Assembly: GCF_004000905.1 (NCBI RefSeq)
Contig: NZ_BIMD01000009.1
Coordinates: forward strand, 1-64,000
From: Paenibacillus humicus NBRC 102415
GTDB lineage: Bacteria; Bacillota; Bacilli; Paenibacillales; Paenibacillaceae
DNA: 64,000 nucleotides
Direction of reading: 5' to 3'
How positions within the stretch are numbered: position 1 is the first letter of the stretch; every line of letters begins with the position of its first letter. The position numbers and the translations under genes were made by a program. The notes beneath the pieces are model-generated. The model did no database searches, was not told the DNA's origin, and was given only the letters and a program-made list of their open reading frames with translations. This document shows positions 12,097-22,009 of the stretch, piece after piece.

Positions 12097-12996
12097 ATGA
12101 AAAAAGTTCGAAAAGCGATTATTCCGGCTGCGGGGTTGGGGACCCGGTTCCTGCCCGCGACCAAGGCGATGCCGAAGGAAATGCTGCCGATCGTCGACAA
12201 GCCGACCATCCAGTACATTGTGGAAGAAGCGGTGCAATCCGGCATCGAGGACATCATCATCGTCACAGGCAAGGGCAAGAGAGCGATTGAAGACCACTTC
12301 GACATCGCCTTCGAGCTGGAGCACAGCCTGATGGAGAAGGGGAAGCTCGGCCTGCTCAGCGAGGTGCAGAAGTCTTCCAACGTGGATATTCATTACATAA
12401 GGCAAAAAGAAGCGAAGGGGCTCGGCCATGCCGTCTGGTGCGCCCGCAACTTCATCGGCAACGAGCCGTTCGCCGTCCTGCTCGGCGACGACATCGTACA
12501 GGGAGAGGTTCCCTGCACGAGGCAGCTGATGCATCAATACGAAGAAACCGGCCGCTCGGTCATCGGCGTCCAGACCGTGGGCATCGATCAGACGGATCGG
12601 TACGGCATCGTGGATCCGCTCGAAACGATGGGCCGCCTCGTTCAAGTCAAGAGATTCGTGGAGAAGCCGGCGCGAGGGCAAGCCCCTTCCAATCTGGCGA
12701 TCATGGGTCGCTACGTATTCACGCCGGAGATCTTCGATTATCTTGGCGAACACAACATCGGAGCCGGCGGAGAGATCCAGCTGACCGATGCGATTCAGAA
12801 GCTGAACGAGTCTCAGGGCGTATACGCCTACGACTTTGACGGGAAACGGTATGACGTCGGAGAGAAGCTCGGGTTTATCCTGACGACGATCGACTTCGCG
12901 CTGCGCAATGATGAGCTGAAGCATCCGCTGCTGACCGCCCTTGAAGAGCTCATTGAAGAGTACTCCAATACAACCAATTCTATCAAGCTGGGGTGA
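12097..12996 (+). CDS. galU: UTP-glucose-1-phosphate uridylyltransferase
   Basis: Makes UDP-glucose from UTP and glucose 1-phosphate, the donor for glucosylation and for the Ugd enzyme encoded at 25839. From ATG 12097 (AGGTGA upstream) it has 299 residues, typical of GalU/GtaB. The nucleotide-binding signature [21 protein letters not shown], the [28 protein letters not shown] stretch and the FVEKPARG motif are present. An upstream in-frame extension to 12019 runs through the terminator hairpin and is rejected as the start. Confidence 0.96.
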   Translation: MKKVRKAIIPAAGLGTRFLPATKAMPKEMLPIVDKPTIQYIVEEAVQSGIEDIIIVTGKGKRAIEDHFDIAFELEHSLMEKGKLGLLSEVQKSSNVDIHYIRQKEAKGLGHAVWCARNFIGNEPFAVLLGDDIVQGEVPCTRQLMHQYEETGRSVIGVQTVGIDQTDRYGIVDPLETMGRLVQVKRFVEKPARGQAPSNLAIMGRYVFTPEIFDYLGEHNIGAGGEIQLTDAIQKLNESQGVYAYDFDGKRYDVGEKLGFILTTIDFALRNDELKHPLLTALEELIEEYSNTTNSIKLG

Positions 12997-13002
12997 TCGA
13001 AG

Positions 13003-13701
13003 ATGAGTTTGAACCCGAACCGCAAGGAAGCGGAAGCTGTCCTGGAATCGAGCGCCTACTACTCCTCCTACGCAGTTGAAAACAAAAGGAATTTGACGGG
13101 TTATCTGATGATGAAGCGTGCGATGGACATCGTGGCCGCTTCGATTGGCTTGATTTTTCTTATGCCGGTCTTTCTTCTGCTCGCCATCGCGATCAAGATC
13201 GAGGACCCCAAGGGCCCAGTGTTCTTCTCCCAGAAGCGGGTCGGCAAGGGAGAGCGGCCGTTCCATATGTATAAATTCCGTTCGATGGTATCCAATGCGG
13301 AGGAGCTGCTGGCTGATCTGCTGGAGAAGAACGAAATTCAAGGCGCTATGTTCAAGATGAAGGATGATCCGCGAATTACGAGGATCGGGAAATTCATCCG
13401 GAAGACCAGCATCGATGAACTTCCGCAACTGTGGAATGTCGTGCGCGGGGATATGTCGCTCGTCGGACCGCGGCCGCCACTGCCAAGGGAAGTTGCGGAG
13501 TATACGGCTTATGACAAACAGCGGCTTAAGGTAACGCCTGGCTGCACGGGGTTGTGGCAGGTGAGCGGGCGGAATAATTTGAGCTTTAAAGAGATGGTGG
13601 AACTGGATATTCGGTACATACAAAAACGCAGTCTTCCATTTGATATCAATATTTTGTTCAAAACCGTCAAGGTTTTGTTCGGTTCCAGGGACGCATTTTG
13701 A
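13003..13701 (+). CDS. Priming sugar transferase (undecaprenyl-phosphate sugar phosphotransferase)
   Basis: Transfers the first sugar 1-phosphate to undecaprenyl phosphate to start the repeat unit. The 232 residues have one N-terminal membrane segment (about residues 43-66, IVAASIGLIFLMPVFLLLAI). The family motifs KMKDDPRITRIGKFIRKTSIDELPQ, SLVGPRPPL and TPGCTGLWQVSGR are all present in shortened form. It belongs to the small EpsL/WcaJ C-terminal type without the long multispanning N-terminus. It is 6 bases after galU. Confidence 0.95.
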   Translation: MSLNPNRKEAEAVLESSAYYSSYAVENKRNLTGYLMMKRAMDIVAASIGLIFLMPVFLLLAIAIKIEDPKGPVFFSQKRVGKGERPFHMYKFRSMVSNAEELLADLLEKNEIQGAMFKMKDDPRITRIGKFIRKTSIDELPQLWNVVRGDMSLVGPRPPLPREVAEYTAYDKQRLKVTPGCTGLWQVSGRNNLSFKEMVELDIRYIQKRSLPFDINILFKTVKVLFGSRDAF

Positions 13702-13729
13702 TTTTTTTTTGAATGAAGGAGAGAGATAA

Positions 13730-14830
13730 ATGAGGATTGGCGTGGATGCTCATGTTCTTGCCGGGAAGTTTCAGGGGAGCCGTACTTATCTGCTCAACTT
13801 ATACAAAGAAGTATTAAAGCAAAGCAATCCCGAAGACTATGTCTTCTTTGGACATTGGGGAAATGAAGCGGACCTTCCCTATAGCAATGAAGCGGAATAC
13901 ATCAATTTTAAATCCGGTTCCAAAGTCAGACGGTTGACCTATGAATCCCGGCCGCTTCTTAAAAGCAGCAAAATTGATCTATACCACACTCAATACATTT
14001 CCCCTCTGATGGTCCCTTGCGACACGATCTGCACCATTCATGACATCTTGTTTGAAACCCATCCTCAATACTTCTCCAAACAAGAAGTGCTTCGCAACAA
14101 AATCCTGGTCAGGTATTCCGCTCAGAAAGCGAAGCAGGTCCACACCGTATCTCAATACTCGAAAAACAAAATCATGGAGCTCTACGGAATACCGGAGCAT
14201 AAAGTGAAAGTCGTTCCCAATGGAGTCGATTTAAGTCGATTCTCTCCTGAAAATAAGGATGAATCAAAAGCATTAATTGAACAAAAATATGGAGTGCGGG
14301 ATTATCTTTTAACGGTTGGACGTATCGAACCTCGAAAGAATCACATTGCCTTGCTTAAAGCCTATAAAATTCTTCTGGAAAAGAATATATCCGTAGGAAA
14401 TCTTGTTATCGTGGGCAAGCCGGATTTTGGCTTCCAGGACTTCTTCAAGAAAATTGATGAATTGCAGTTAAAACCCTACGTGAACATTATAGATTCTGTA
14501 GATGATCAGATGCTCCCGCATATTTATCGGGCTGCATCTGTTTTTGTTTATCCAACCTTCGCGGAAGGGTTCGGCATTCCACCCATAGAGGCAATGGCTT
14601 GTGGGGTTCCAGTGGTGTCGTCGAATAGCACTGCAATTCCAGATGTGGTGGGGAATGCAGGAATATTGGTTGATCCTAATAAAGCGGAGCAAATAGTTGA
14701 AGCAGTATCAATTTTAATTAACAATGAGGAATTTAAAGTAAAGCAAATAAATAAAGGTTATTCACAAGCGAAAAAGTGGACTTGGAACAATTCCGCTCTA
14801 CATTTTTTAGAAGCGTTAAATGATTTGTAA
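13730..14830 (+). CDS. GT4 glycosyltransferase
   Basis: Cytoplasmic GT-B glycosyltransferase adding a sugar to the lipid-linked repeat unit. The 366 residues open with the family-like MRIGVDAHVLAGKFQGSRTY. The middle carries VVPNGVDLSRFSPE and TVGRIEPRKNH. The donor-site EX7E motif is in EGFGIPPIEAMACG near residue 285. Sugar specificity cannot be told. Base composition falls sharply in this gene and stays AT-rich through the flippase gene. Spacing to the priming transferase is 28 bases with GGAGAG upstream of the ATG. Confidence 0.93.
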   Translation: MRIGVDAHVLAGKFQGSRTYLLNLYKEVLKQSNPEDYVFFGHWGNEADLPYSNEAEYINFKSGSKVRRLTYESRPLLKSSKIDLYHTQYISPLMVPCDTICTIHDILFETHPQYFSKQEVLRNKILVRYSAQKAKQVHTVSQYSKNKIMELYGIPEHKVKVVPNGVDLSRFSPENKDESKALIEQKYGVRDYLLTVGRIEPRKNHIALLKAYKILLEKNISVGNLVIVGKPDFGFQDFFKKIDELQLKPYVNIIDSVDDQMLPHIYRAASVFVYPTFAEGFGIPPIEAMACGVPVVSSNSTAIPDVVGNAGILVDPNKAEQIVEAVSILINNEEFKVKQINKGYSQAKKWTWNNSALHFLEALNDL

Positions 14831-14858
14831 ATCACAATTGTTATTTGGAGGAAATTAA

Positions 14859-16133
14859 ATGATTTTAGAAAAGGATATAATTTCGTTTTATAATTCAAAA
14901 AAAATAATTAGAAATGATATATTTATTAGAATTTCAGGTTTTTTCCTGGCAATATTAATTTTTTTTGCAGTAAATTTGCCGCCTTCTGATTTGATACCCA
15001 TCAAATTTGGCCCATTCACATTGAATGTAGCAGCAACATTAATGCTACTCTTTTTCACTCTAATAAGTTTTTTAAGCAAAAGGTATCAAGTTGAACTATC
15101 GTCTGCAGATATTAGTATGATCGGAATAAGTTGTATTGTCTTGGTTAACATGAGTGATATTAAACAAGTAATGTTATTTTATTTTATGTTCATTGCTCTT
15201 CCATATTTAACTGGTAAATTTCTGGTATACCAAAATGTAGGGTTAATTCTAAAAAGAATAATTGGTTATTCAGGTATTATTCAAACTTTAATTATTCTAT
15301 TTAAACCATTTACATTTGAAGCATCAACGAGTAGAGGATTATTCTGGCAAATGAGTACTCAAACAGCAGGTGGAGGATATAGAGAAGTAGGTTCTATCGG
15401 CCATCCTATTGTACTCGCTACCTTGTTGTTGCCATCATTTATTTGTTGGTTAGATACTCTTCTTGATTCAAGCGCAAAGAAAACAGAAAAAATACTCAGT
15501 GGGATATTTACATGTTTAATTCTCTATTCAATATTCCTAACTTATTCAAGGGGAGCATGGATATCATTAATTGTTGCGACTTTTGCTATTTTAATAAAAA
15601 GAAGGGTTTTTAAAAATACAAAATCATATATTTTTGCTACTTTAGGAGCTTTAGCTTTAGTTGTATTGGGAGGGGACTTAGTAACTTCTATAAGCGATCG
15701 TTTTGCAGCTCTAAATATGAACGATGGATCTTTATCTCATAGAAGTTACATGTTTGCATGGACATGGGATCATCTTTCAAAAATGAATTCCAATTTTTTA
15801 ATTGGAATTGGTTATTATCAATCTTATCCTTTGTTGAAAAGTGATGTACCGCCTGATGGTTTTGCGGTTATGGATAATACATTTTTAACACTAATAATTG
15901 AGCTAGGTTTATTAGGGTTATTTTTCTTTGTTTTTATAGTTGGAAAAATATTAATGAATCTAAAGCTAAAATACAGAAAAGATACATTTATAACTATTAT
16001 AATTATTTCATTCTTAATGCAAGGATTTTCATTTGATATGTTTAGCTGGGAAGGATGCTGTATATTTTTGTGGTTATTAATTGGGTATCAAGCAAATAAC
16101 ACTGAGATGAAGAGTGTGGAAAGGAGTTTTTAA
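14859..16133 (+). CDS. O-antigen polymerase/ligase-like membrane protein (Wzy)
   Basis: Predicted polymerase that joins repeat units at the outer face of the membrane. The 424 residues contain about 10-12 hydrophobic segments and the Wzy_C-type loop with GSIGHPIVLA and the YSRGAW motif around residues 226-233. Such proteins are very divergent, so the call rests on topology, YSRG motif and the single position for a polymerase in this operon. Strongly AT-rich, with a GGAGG before the ATG. Confidence 0.85.
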   Translation: MILEKDIISFYNSKKIIRNDIFIRISGFFLAILIFFAVNLPPSDLIPIKFGPFTLNVAATLMLLFFTLISFLSKRYQVELSSADISMIGISCIVLVNMSDIKQVMLFYFMFIALPYLTGKFLVYQNVGLILKRIIGYSGIIQTLIILFKPFTFEASTSRGLFWQMSTQTAGGGYREVGSIGHPIVLATLLLPSFICWLDTLLDSSAKKTEKILSGIFTCLILYSIFLTYSRGAWISLIVATFAILIKRRVFKNTKSYIFATLGALALVVLGGDLVTSISDRFAALNMNDGSLSHRSYMFAWTWDHLSKMNSNFLIGIGYYQSYPLLKSDVPPDGFAVMDNTFLTLIIELGLLGLFFFVFIVGKILMNLKLKYRKDTFITIIIISFLMQGFSFDMFSWEGCCIFLWLLIGYQANNTEMKSVERSF

Positions 16134-16135
16134 TC

Positions 16136-17305
16136 ATGAAGAAAGATTTGACTCTATTTTTTATTAGTCCTCATAACTGGCATGATCATGTCTCAAAGAA
16201 TCAAATAAATAGACCACTGAAGTTAGCAGAGCAATTCTCTAAAGATCAAATGTTTAAAGAAATTTATATAGTGAATCGAATAAGACCTCAAGTTCTATAC
16301 TTTACAAAACATAATCGGCTGGAAGTTGGCAAAAGTTTGGGGTTTAAAATTTTGAGATGCAATGACTTTGCTAACACTTATTATGTGGAACATTGTTTTC
16401 CTTTTGGAAAAGCAGAAGAGATCATGCTTCCAATGATTATAAAGCGAATTAAAAGAAAGAAAAAAATTAAAGATTCAATAATACTTGTTTCTGATCCTAA
16501 ATCAGCAAGTATTTTTCAAGCAAAACTAGGATTGGGTATTTTTGATGCATATGATAATTGGGAATTGAGCCCATTGTATAAAGACGATAAACGTAATCGG
16601 GAAGCTATAAGTAGTGGATATAAAATAGCATCAAAATATGCAGAGGTTTTAATTACCAATACTCCGTACATGATGCAATCCATGCTACGAAATGAAGGTC
16701 ATGTATATTTGGTTGGTAATACATCTTCGTTATCATCTGACAAGATAATTACAAAAAAGGAATCTGAATATAATAAAAAAAAGAGCGTTGGGTACATAGG
16801 GAACATTTATGAAAGACTTGATTTAAATATCATTGATTTTATATCAGATAAGTTTTTAGATGTTGATTTTATTTTTATTGGAAAACAAACGTGGGGCAAT
16901 CAGCTTGATAAAGAAAAATTCTTACAGTTAACTAAAAAAAATAATGTTTTTTATAATGATAAAATTCCTTATGATCAGATAACTAACAAAATACTCGATT
17001 TTGATGTTTGTATTATTCCGCATATTGTCGATGTATTCACACTTACTCAGGATTCAATGAAAATGTATGACTTTTTATCTCTGGGAAAACCCATTGTAAC
17101 AACACCGGTCCCACCATCTGAATTATTAATGGATTATGTATATATAGCTGATGACAAGGAGAGGTTTGCTGAAAAACTGCAAAATGCACTGGATGAGGTT
17201 GGGCAAGAGAATAAACAGTCCAGACAAGAATATATGAAGCAAAATGGTTGGGCATCACGAACAAACGAGATTTATTCAATTATAAAGGATGTGAGCTTAG
17301 CATAA
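16136..17305 (+). CDS. Glycosyltransferase (GT-B, group 1-like)
   Basis: 389-residue glycosyltransferase. The C-terminal half has GT4-like features: GYIGNIYERLDL, FIGKQTWGN and the donor-site region MYDFLSLGKPIVTTPVPPSE near residue 310. The N-terminal half (FFISPHNWHDHVSKNQINRP) is less typical. It starts two bases after the polymerase stop and its stop overlaps the next start (TAATG), so the genes are tightly coupled. The acceptor and donor are unknown. Confidence 0.85.
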   Translation: MKKDLTLFFISPHNWHDHVSKNQINRPLKLAEQFSKDQMFKEIYIVNRIRPQVLYFTKHNRLEVGKSLGFKILRCNDFANTYYVEHCFPFGKAEEIMLPMIIKRIKRKKKIKDSIILVSDPKSASIFQAKLGLGIFDAYDNWELSPLYKDDKRNREAISSGYKIASKYAEVLITNTPYMMQSMLRNEGHVYLVGNTSSLSSDKIITKKESEYNKKKSVGYIGNIYERLDLNIIDFISDKFLDVDFIFIGKQTWGNQLDKEKFLQLTKKNNVFYNDKIPYDQITNKILDFDVCIIPHIVDVFTLTQDSMKMYDFLSLGKPIVTTPVPPSELLMDYVYIADDKERFAEKLQNALDEVGQENKQSRQEYMKQNGWASRTNEIYSIIKDVSLA

Positions 17306-18573
17306 TGATGACTCTCAAAAGTGATGCGAGTCTAAGGCATTCTAAGAAATCCGCAGAGGAAGCTAATATTTTCATTATCGGTTCAAAAGGAATTCCGGCA
17401 CAGTATGGAGGATTTGAAACATTCGTTGATCAACTAACTGCAAGAAAACAGAGCCAAGCAATTAATTATCATGTTTCTTGTATGTCAGACAACAGGAATG
17501 AGTTTTTCTATAATAGATCAAGATGCTTTAATATACCGACAGCTAATATAGGCAGTGCTAAAGCAATAATTTATGATATTCAAAGCTTAAGAGCTTGTAT
17601 TAAGTATATTAAGAAAAACAATCTTAAGAATTGTATGATTTACATCCTGGCCTGTAGAATAGGGCCAGTTTTTTTTATATATAAAAGGATACTTGAACGT
17701 ATGAACGTAAGAATTTTTATCAATCCAGATGGTAATGAGTGGCGACGAAGCAAGTGGAGTGCTCCTATCAGGAGATATTGGAAATATTCCGAAAAACAAA
17801 TGGTTAAACATGCTGATTATATTATTTGCGATTCTTTGGGAATCGAAAGTTACATTCATAGCACGTACAGTAGTTTTAAGCCTCAAACTCAGTACATATC
17901 TTATGGGGCTGACCTTACTCCTTCCGTTCTTGATGATAAGGATGAAGGATTTAAAGAATGGCTTTTAAGTAAAGAAATTAGGGAAGACAGATATTTTTTA
18001 ATCGTTGGAAGATTTGTACCAGAGAATAATTACGAATTAATGATCTTAGAATTTATGGAGAGTAACCTTGATATGGATCTTGTCATAGTTACTAATATTG
18101 CTGAAAATAATTTTTATTCGGATTTAAAAGAGAAGACAGCTTTTAATAAAGACAAAAGAATAAAGTTCGTAGGCACTATATACGATCAGGAACTATTGAA
18201 AAAAATCAGGGAAAAAGCATTTGCATATCTACACGGGCATGAGGTTGGAGGAACCAATCCATCTCTGCTTGAAGCGTTAGCTAGCACAAAAATAAATATA
18301 CTGTTGGATGTTGTTTTTAACAATGAAGTTGGAAGAGATGCGGCGTTATATTTTTCTAAGCACAAAGGCAGTTTGAAGCATATATTGGAGTCTACTGTTC
18401 AGCTATCCCAAAAAGAAATTAATGATATGGAGGTTAAATCTAAAAGAGTAATTTCCACTAGTTATTCATGGAATAAGATCGTATCAGAATATGAGACATT
18501 TTTCAAAAATCAAATAGATTTTGTTGAAACAGGGACTGAAAATAAGGATTTAACGAAAGCGGTAATGGTTTGA
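17305..18573 (+). CDS. Rhamnosyltransferase-like glycosyltransferase (DUF1972 type)
   Basis: 422-residue GT4 enzyme whose N-terminus (IIGSKGIPAQYGGFETFVDQ) is the hallmark of the DUF1972 family, which includes first-step rhamnosyltransferases. NPDGNEWRRSKW and the EVGGTNPSLLEAL donor motif also fit. The operon makes dTDP-rhamnose (rmlACBD), so rhamnose is a sensible donor, but this is inference. The start is ATG 17305, overlapping the previous stop; an ATG directly after (17308) is equally possible. A terminator-like hairpin with eight T lies inside the gene at 17647-17676. Confidence 0.87.
   Translation: MMTLKSDASLRHSKKSAEEANIFIIGSKGIPAQYGGFETFVDQLTARKQSQAINYHVSCMSDNRNEFFYNRSRCFNIPTANIGSAKAIIYDIQSLRACIKYIKKNNLKNCMIYILACRIGPVFFIYKRILERMNVRIFINPDGNEWRRSKWSAPIRRYWKYSEKQMVKHADYIICDSLGIESYIHSTYSSFKPQTQYISYGADLTPSVLDDKDEGFKEWLLSKEIREDRYFLIVGRFVPENNYELMILEFMESNLDMDLVIVTNIAENNFYSDLKEKTAFNKDKRIKFVGTIYDQELLKKIREKAFAYLHGHEVGGTNPSLLEALASTKINILLDVVFNNEVGRDAALYFSKHKGSLKHILESTVQLSQKEINDMEVKSKRVISTSYSWNKIVSEYETFFKNQIDFVETGTENKDLTKAVMV
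17647..17676 (+). terminator. Intragenic terminator-like hairpin in EPS operon
   Basis: CTGGCC (17647-17652) pairs with GGCCAG (17663-17668) across a 10-base loop, followed directly by eight T. It lies in the coding strand of a glycosyltransferase gene. A six-bp GC-rich stem is modest, so strength is uncertain. Confidence 0.5.
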
Positions 18574-18606
18574 ACTCAGTTATTTTTAAGTAATGGAGAG
18601 TAAGTT

Positions 18607-19677
18607 ATGATAAAAACTGATGTCATAATAATTGGTGTAGAACTAGAGTATTCAAGAACCAAAGTATTATTTAACGGAGCCAATTTTAGTTATGAAAAAG
18701 TTCCGTTGGATCGAAAAGGATACATCAAAAGCCAGATTGCTGTCACAACAAAACTAATTAAAGCTTTATTTAAATACAAATGCAAACATATTTATATTTC
18801 TTCTATGAATCAGAACTATAGCATTCCAATTATTATATTGTCTAGATTATGCAGAAAAAAAGTTATAAGTGACTTATTAATATCAGAATACGATACGCTA
18901 GTGAACGATCGGAAACTTTTTAAAAAGCATTCTTTAACAGCATATAAAGCTTATTTTAACGATTGGTTTTGTGTTAAATTTGCTAATTATTTAATATGCG
19001 ATACAGAACTACACAAAGAGTATTTTTTAAAAAAATATAGTGGAAGAGAAAATAAATTTAAGGTCATTCCAGTTGGGGCTGAAGAAGTATTCAAACCGTT
19101 ATTACCTATTAACGAGCAGTGTAGAAATGAGTTCTGCGTATTGTTCTATGGAGGGTTTAGTCCTTTGCATGGAATAGAAACAATTCTTAAGGCTGCAAGT
19201 TTATTGTTAGATTATAAGGGGATCTATTTTAAACTAATAGGCAATGGACAAACAAAATCAGAAATGGTGAAACTTGCAGAAGAGCTTGGATTAAATAATG
19301 TACATTTTTCTGGAAATATTCCTTATGATGAATTGCCTGAAACAATTCATCAATGTGATGTTGGGTTAGGAATTTTCGGTTTATCTGAAAAAGCAGATCG
19401 TGTTATTCCTAACAAGGTTTATCAGATTGCTGCTTGTGCAAAACCTATAGTTACTTTAGGAACGGCCGGAATACGTTTGCTCTTTAAAGATAAAGAAAAC
19501 ATAATTTTAATACATGGAGATTTAAATCATTCTGAACAATTAGCCGAAGCGATCTTAGAGTTATATCATAATCCGGAGTATATGAATCGGTTAGGGGAGG
19601 CAGCCTATCAGATCATTCAATCTACATCTAGTCAAAAAATAGTTCAATCTAAATTTAAGGAATGTCTTAATCACTAA
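18607..19677 (+). CDS. GT4 glycosyltransferase
   Basis: 356-residue cytoplasmic GT-B enzyme. It has IPVGAEEVFKPLLP at the domain boundary, LFYGGFSPLHGIETILKA and the donor-binding region FGLSEKADRVIPNKVYQIAA near residue 265, where a KVYQIAACAKPIV stretch replaces the classical EX7E motif. The N-terminal domain contains several Cys/Lys-rich, AT-rich stretches. It lies between the rhamnosyltransferase-like gene and the flippase and probably adds one sugar of the repeat unit. Confidence 0.88.
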   Translation: MIKTDVIIIGVELEYSRTKVLFNGANFSYEKVPLDRKGYIKSQIAVTTKLIKALFKYKCKHIYISSMNQNYSIPIIILSRLCRKKVISDLLISEYDTLVNDRKLFKKHSLTAYKAYFNDWFCVKFANYLICDTELHKEYFLKKYSGRENKFKVIPVGAEEVFKPLLPINEQCRNEFCVLFYGGFSPLHGIETILKAASLLLDYKGIYFKLIGNGQTKSEMVKLAEELGLNNVHFSGNIPYDELPETIHQCDVGLGIFGLSEKADRVIPNKVYQIAACAKPIVTLGTAGIRLLFKDKENIILIHGDLNHSEQLAEAILELYHNPEYMNRLGEAAYQIIQSTSSQKIVQSKFKECLNH

Positions 19678-19746
19678 TCACTCAAAATTCTCCTTTTAAT
19701 TGTCTACATCATTACTTGGAATGCCGAATACGGGAGAACTTATTAT

Positions 19747-21219
19747 ATGAATCGTAAATTGATTTCTAACTATGCATTTACTGCAATTTATCAGGTCTTG
19801 GTAATGCTTGTTCCTTTTCTGACTATTCCTTATGTTTCTCGAGTTTTGGGGGCTGATGGAGTTGGGAAAGAAGCTTATGTTACCTCGATCGTTCAACTTT
19901 TTTTAATCTTTTCAATTTTAAGTATACCTCTATATGGAAGTAGACAAATTGCAACAAAAAAATCAATTGAAGATGTGGCAAAAGAATTCTGGTCTATTTA
20001 CACATTTCAATTTCTTTCTTCTGGTTTTATGCTTTTAATTTATGCTGTGTTCATTCTTTTCTTCTTTGAAGATAAAAGCCTTTACTGGATTAACATGTTT
20101 ATGTTTTTAGCATATGCTTCTGATATATCATGGTATTTTATTGGTAGAGAAGAGATAAAGAAGACTGTTCTGAGAAATACGGCTGTTAAACTCATAGGTG
20201 TTCTACTGATTTTTATGTTAGTTAAAAACAGAAATGATTTATGGCTATATATTTTAATTAATACATCTACACTATTTATTGGTCAATTAATAATGTGGAT
20301 TCCATTAATTAAGGAGTTGGGTTTCGGAAGAAAAAAAATAATCGATTTGAAAACACATTTGAAACCAATATTGATTTTATTTATTCCTCAGGTAATGATT
20401 CAAGTCTACATTTTAGTCAATAGAGTTGTATTGGGAAATGTGTCTGGGGAGATCGAAGTTGGATATTATACACAGGCTAATAAAATCATACGTCTTACCC
20501 TTGGTATAATTAGCTCAGTCAGTTCTGTTATGATGCCGAGGATGGCCTCTGAGTTCTCGGGTGGAAATAAAGAATCTCTAAAGAAATATGCCGATTATTC
20601 TTTGAAATTCATTCTATTCCTAACAATTCCTTTGACATTTGGTACGATAGCCATTACCCCCAATTTTGTGAATTGGTTTTTTGGACCTGAATTCGGTGCA
20701 GTTAGTCTAGTTCTAATGACTATGAGCCCAGTTATTATTGTCGTTGGTCTTGCAAATGTTTTTGGAGTGCAAATATTAGTTTCAACCAATCAACAAGGCA
20801 AGTATTCCCTTGCTATTACAATCGGTGCCATACTCAGTTTGATTGTCAATATTATGTTGGTATTTAGTTTGAAAAGCCTCGGTACTACAATTGCGCTCTT
20901 ATCCGCTGAAGTAACGGGAGCTCTTATTTCGATGTATTACGCAAGAAGTTACTTTAATTTCTCTGCCCATGCTCGCCTTGCTTTGAAATATGGTTTCCTG
21001 GGTGCCATGATGTTAATAATAATAAAATGGTTTGATTCTTTTTTACTGATGCACGGTGTCCTTCAAACGTTTACGGACATAGCCATTGGCGCAACTATAT
21101 ATTTAATTGCTTTATTGGCTTTTAAGGATCCTCTACTTTGGTTAGTCATTGGGAAACTGAAAATTGGTAAAAAGGTCTCTTCTAAAGAAACCAAACAAGT
21201 TTCTAAACAATCTTTTTAA
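19747..21219 (+). CDS. Polysaccharide flippase (Wzx)
   Basis: Moves the lipid-linked repeat unit across the membrane for polymerisation by Wzy. The 490 residues contain about 14 hydrophobic segments and the MOP-superfamily N-terminus (NYAFTAIYQVLVMLVPFLTI, then PYVSRVLGADGVG). WYFIGREEIK is also seen. It has no strong ribosome binding site, only GGGAGAA about nine bases before the ATG. It is the last gene of the AT-rich block; composition rises again in rmlA. Confidence 0.94.
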   Translation: MNRKLISNYAFTAIYQVLVMLVPFLTIPYVSRVLGADGVGKEAYVTSIVQLFLIFSILSIPLYGSRQIATKKSIEDVAKEFWSIYTFQFLSSGFMLLIYAVFILFFFEDKSLYWINMFMFLAYASDISWYFIGREEIKKTVLRNTAVKLIGVLLIFMLVKNRNDLWLYILINTSTLFIGQLIMWIPLIKELGFGRKKIIDLKTHLKPILILFIPQVMIQVYILVNRVVLGNVSGEIEVGYYTQANKIIRLTLGIISSVSSVMMPRMASEFSGGNKESLKKYADYSLKFILFLTIPLTFGTIAITPNFVNWFFGPEFGAVSLVLMTMSPVIIVVGLANVFGVQILVSTNQQGKYSLAITIGAILSLIVNIMLVFSLKSLGTTIALLSAEVTGALISMYYARSYFNFSAHARLALKYGFLGAMMLIIIKWFDSFLLMHGVLQTFTDIAIGATIYLIALLAFKDPLLWLVIGKLKIGKKVSSKETKQVSKQSF

Positions 21220-21242
21220 TATTAATTGAGGAGTGTTGAAAA

Positions 21243-21992
21243 ATGAAAGGCATCATCCTAGCAGGCGGAACAGGATCCAGACTTTACCCCCTAACCAAGG
21301 TGACCAATAAACACTTGCTTCCGGTTGGACAGTACCCCATGATTTACCATTCGATCTACAAATTAAAAGAAGCTGGAATCGACGACATCCTCATTGTCAC
21401 GGGACGTGACCATATGGGCGATGTCGTTAATCTTTTGGGCAGCGGATTCGAATTCGGCGTCAGCTTCTCTTATAAGGTACAGGATCAGGCTGGAGGCATC
21501 GCGCAAGCTCTCGGACTGGCGCGCAGCTTCATTGGAAGCGAGCCGATGGCGGTCATCCTTGGCGATAATGTCTTCCAGGATGACATGAGGCCATTTGTGG
21601 AGAACTTCAAGCGTCAAGGCAGAGGGGCGAAGATTCTCCTCAAGGAAGTTCACGATCCGGAGCGCTATGGCGTTGCTGAGCTGGACGGAACATTGATTCG
21701 GTCCATTGAAGAAAAGCCGAAGCAGCCGAAGAGCTCGATGGCTGTAACCGGCATCTACATGTACGACAACGATGTATTTGAGATCGTAAAAGGTCTTAAA
21801 CCATCCGGACGCGGCGAGCTCGAGATCACGGATGTCAACAATGCCTATATTCAGCAAGGCTCGCTCACCTACGATGTACTGGATGGATGGTGGACGGATG
21901 CGGGTACGCATGAGTCCTGGGCCCATGCCAATGAGCTTGTCCGCAACCATACCTTCGATCTGAACTTCGGCCGCAAGCTGGCATCCGTGTAG
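21243..21992 (+). CDS. rmlA: Glucose-1-phosphate thymidylyltransferase (short form)
   Basis: First enzyme of dTDP-L-rhamnose synthesis, forming dTDP-glucose. The 249 residues carry LAGGTGSRLYPLTKVTNKHL, VILGDNVF and EEKPKQPKSS. It is the short type, like Bacillus SpsI, lacking the C-terminal extension of about 290-residue enterobacterial RmlA. GAGGAG precedes the ATG. The order rmlA-rmlC-rmlB-rmlD is complete. Confidence 0.95.
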   Translation: MKGIILAGGTGSRLYPLTKVTNKHLLPVGQYPMIYHSIYKLKEAGIDDILIVTGRDHMGDVVNLLGSGFEFGVSFSYKVQDQAGGIAQALGLARSFIGSEPMAVILGDNVFQDDMRPFVENFKRQGRGAKILLKEVHDPERYGVAELDGTLIRSIEEKPKQPKSSMAVTGIYMYDNDVFEIVKGLKPSGRGELEITDVNNAYIQQGSLTYDVLDGWWTDAGTHESWAHANELVRNHTFDLNFGRKLASV

Positions 21993-22009
21993 AGGGGACC
22001 GGACCAAAA

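Noticed and set aside
11914-13623. Long antisense frame over galU and the sugar transferase
   Set aside because: Shadow of two clear genes; no protein features and no ribosome binding site.
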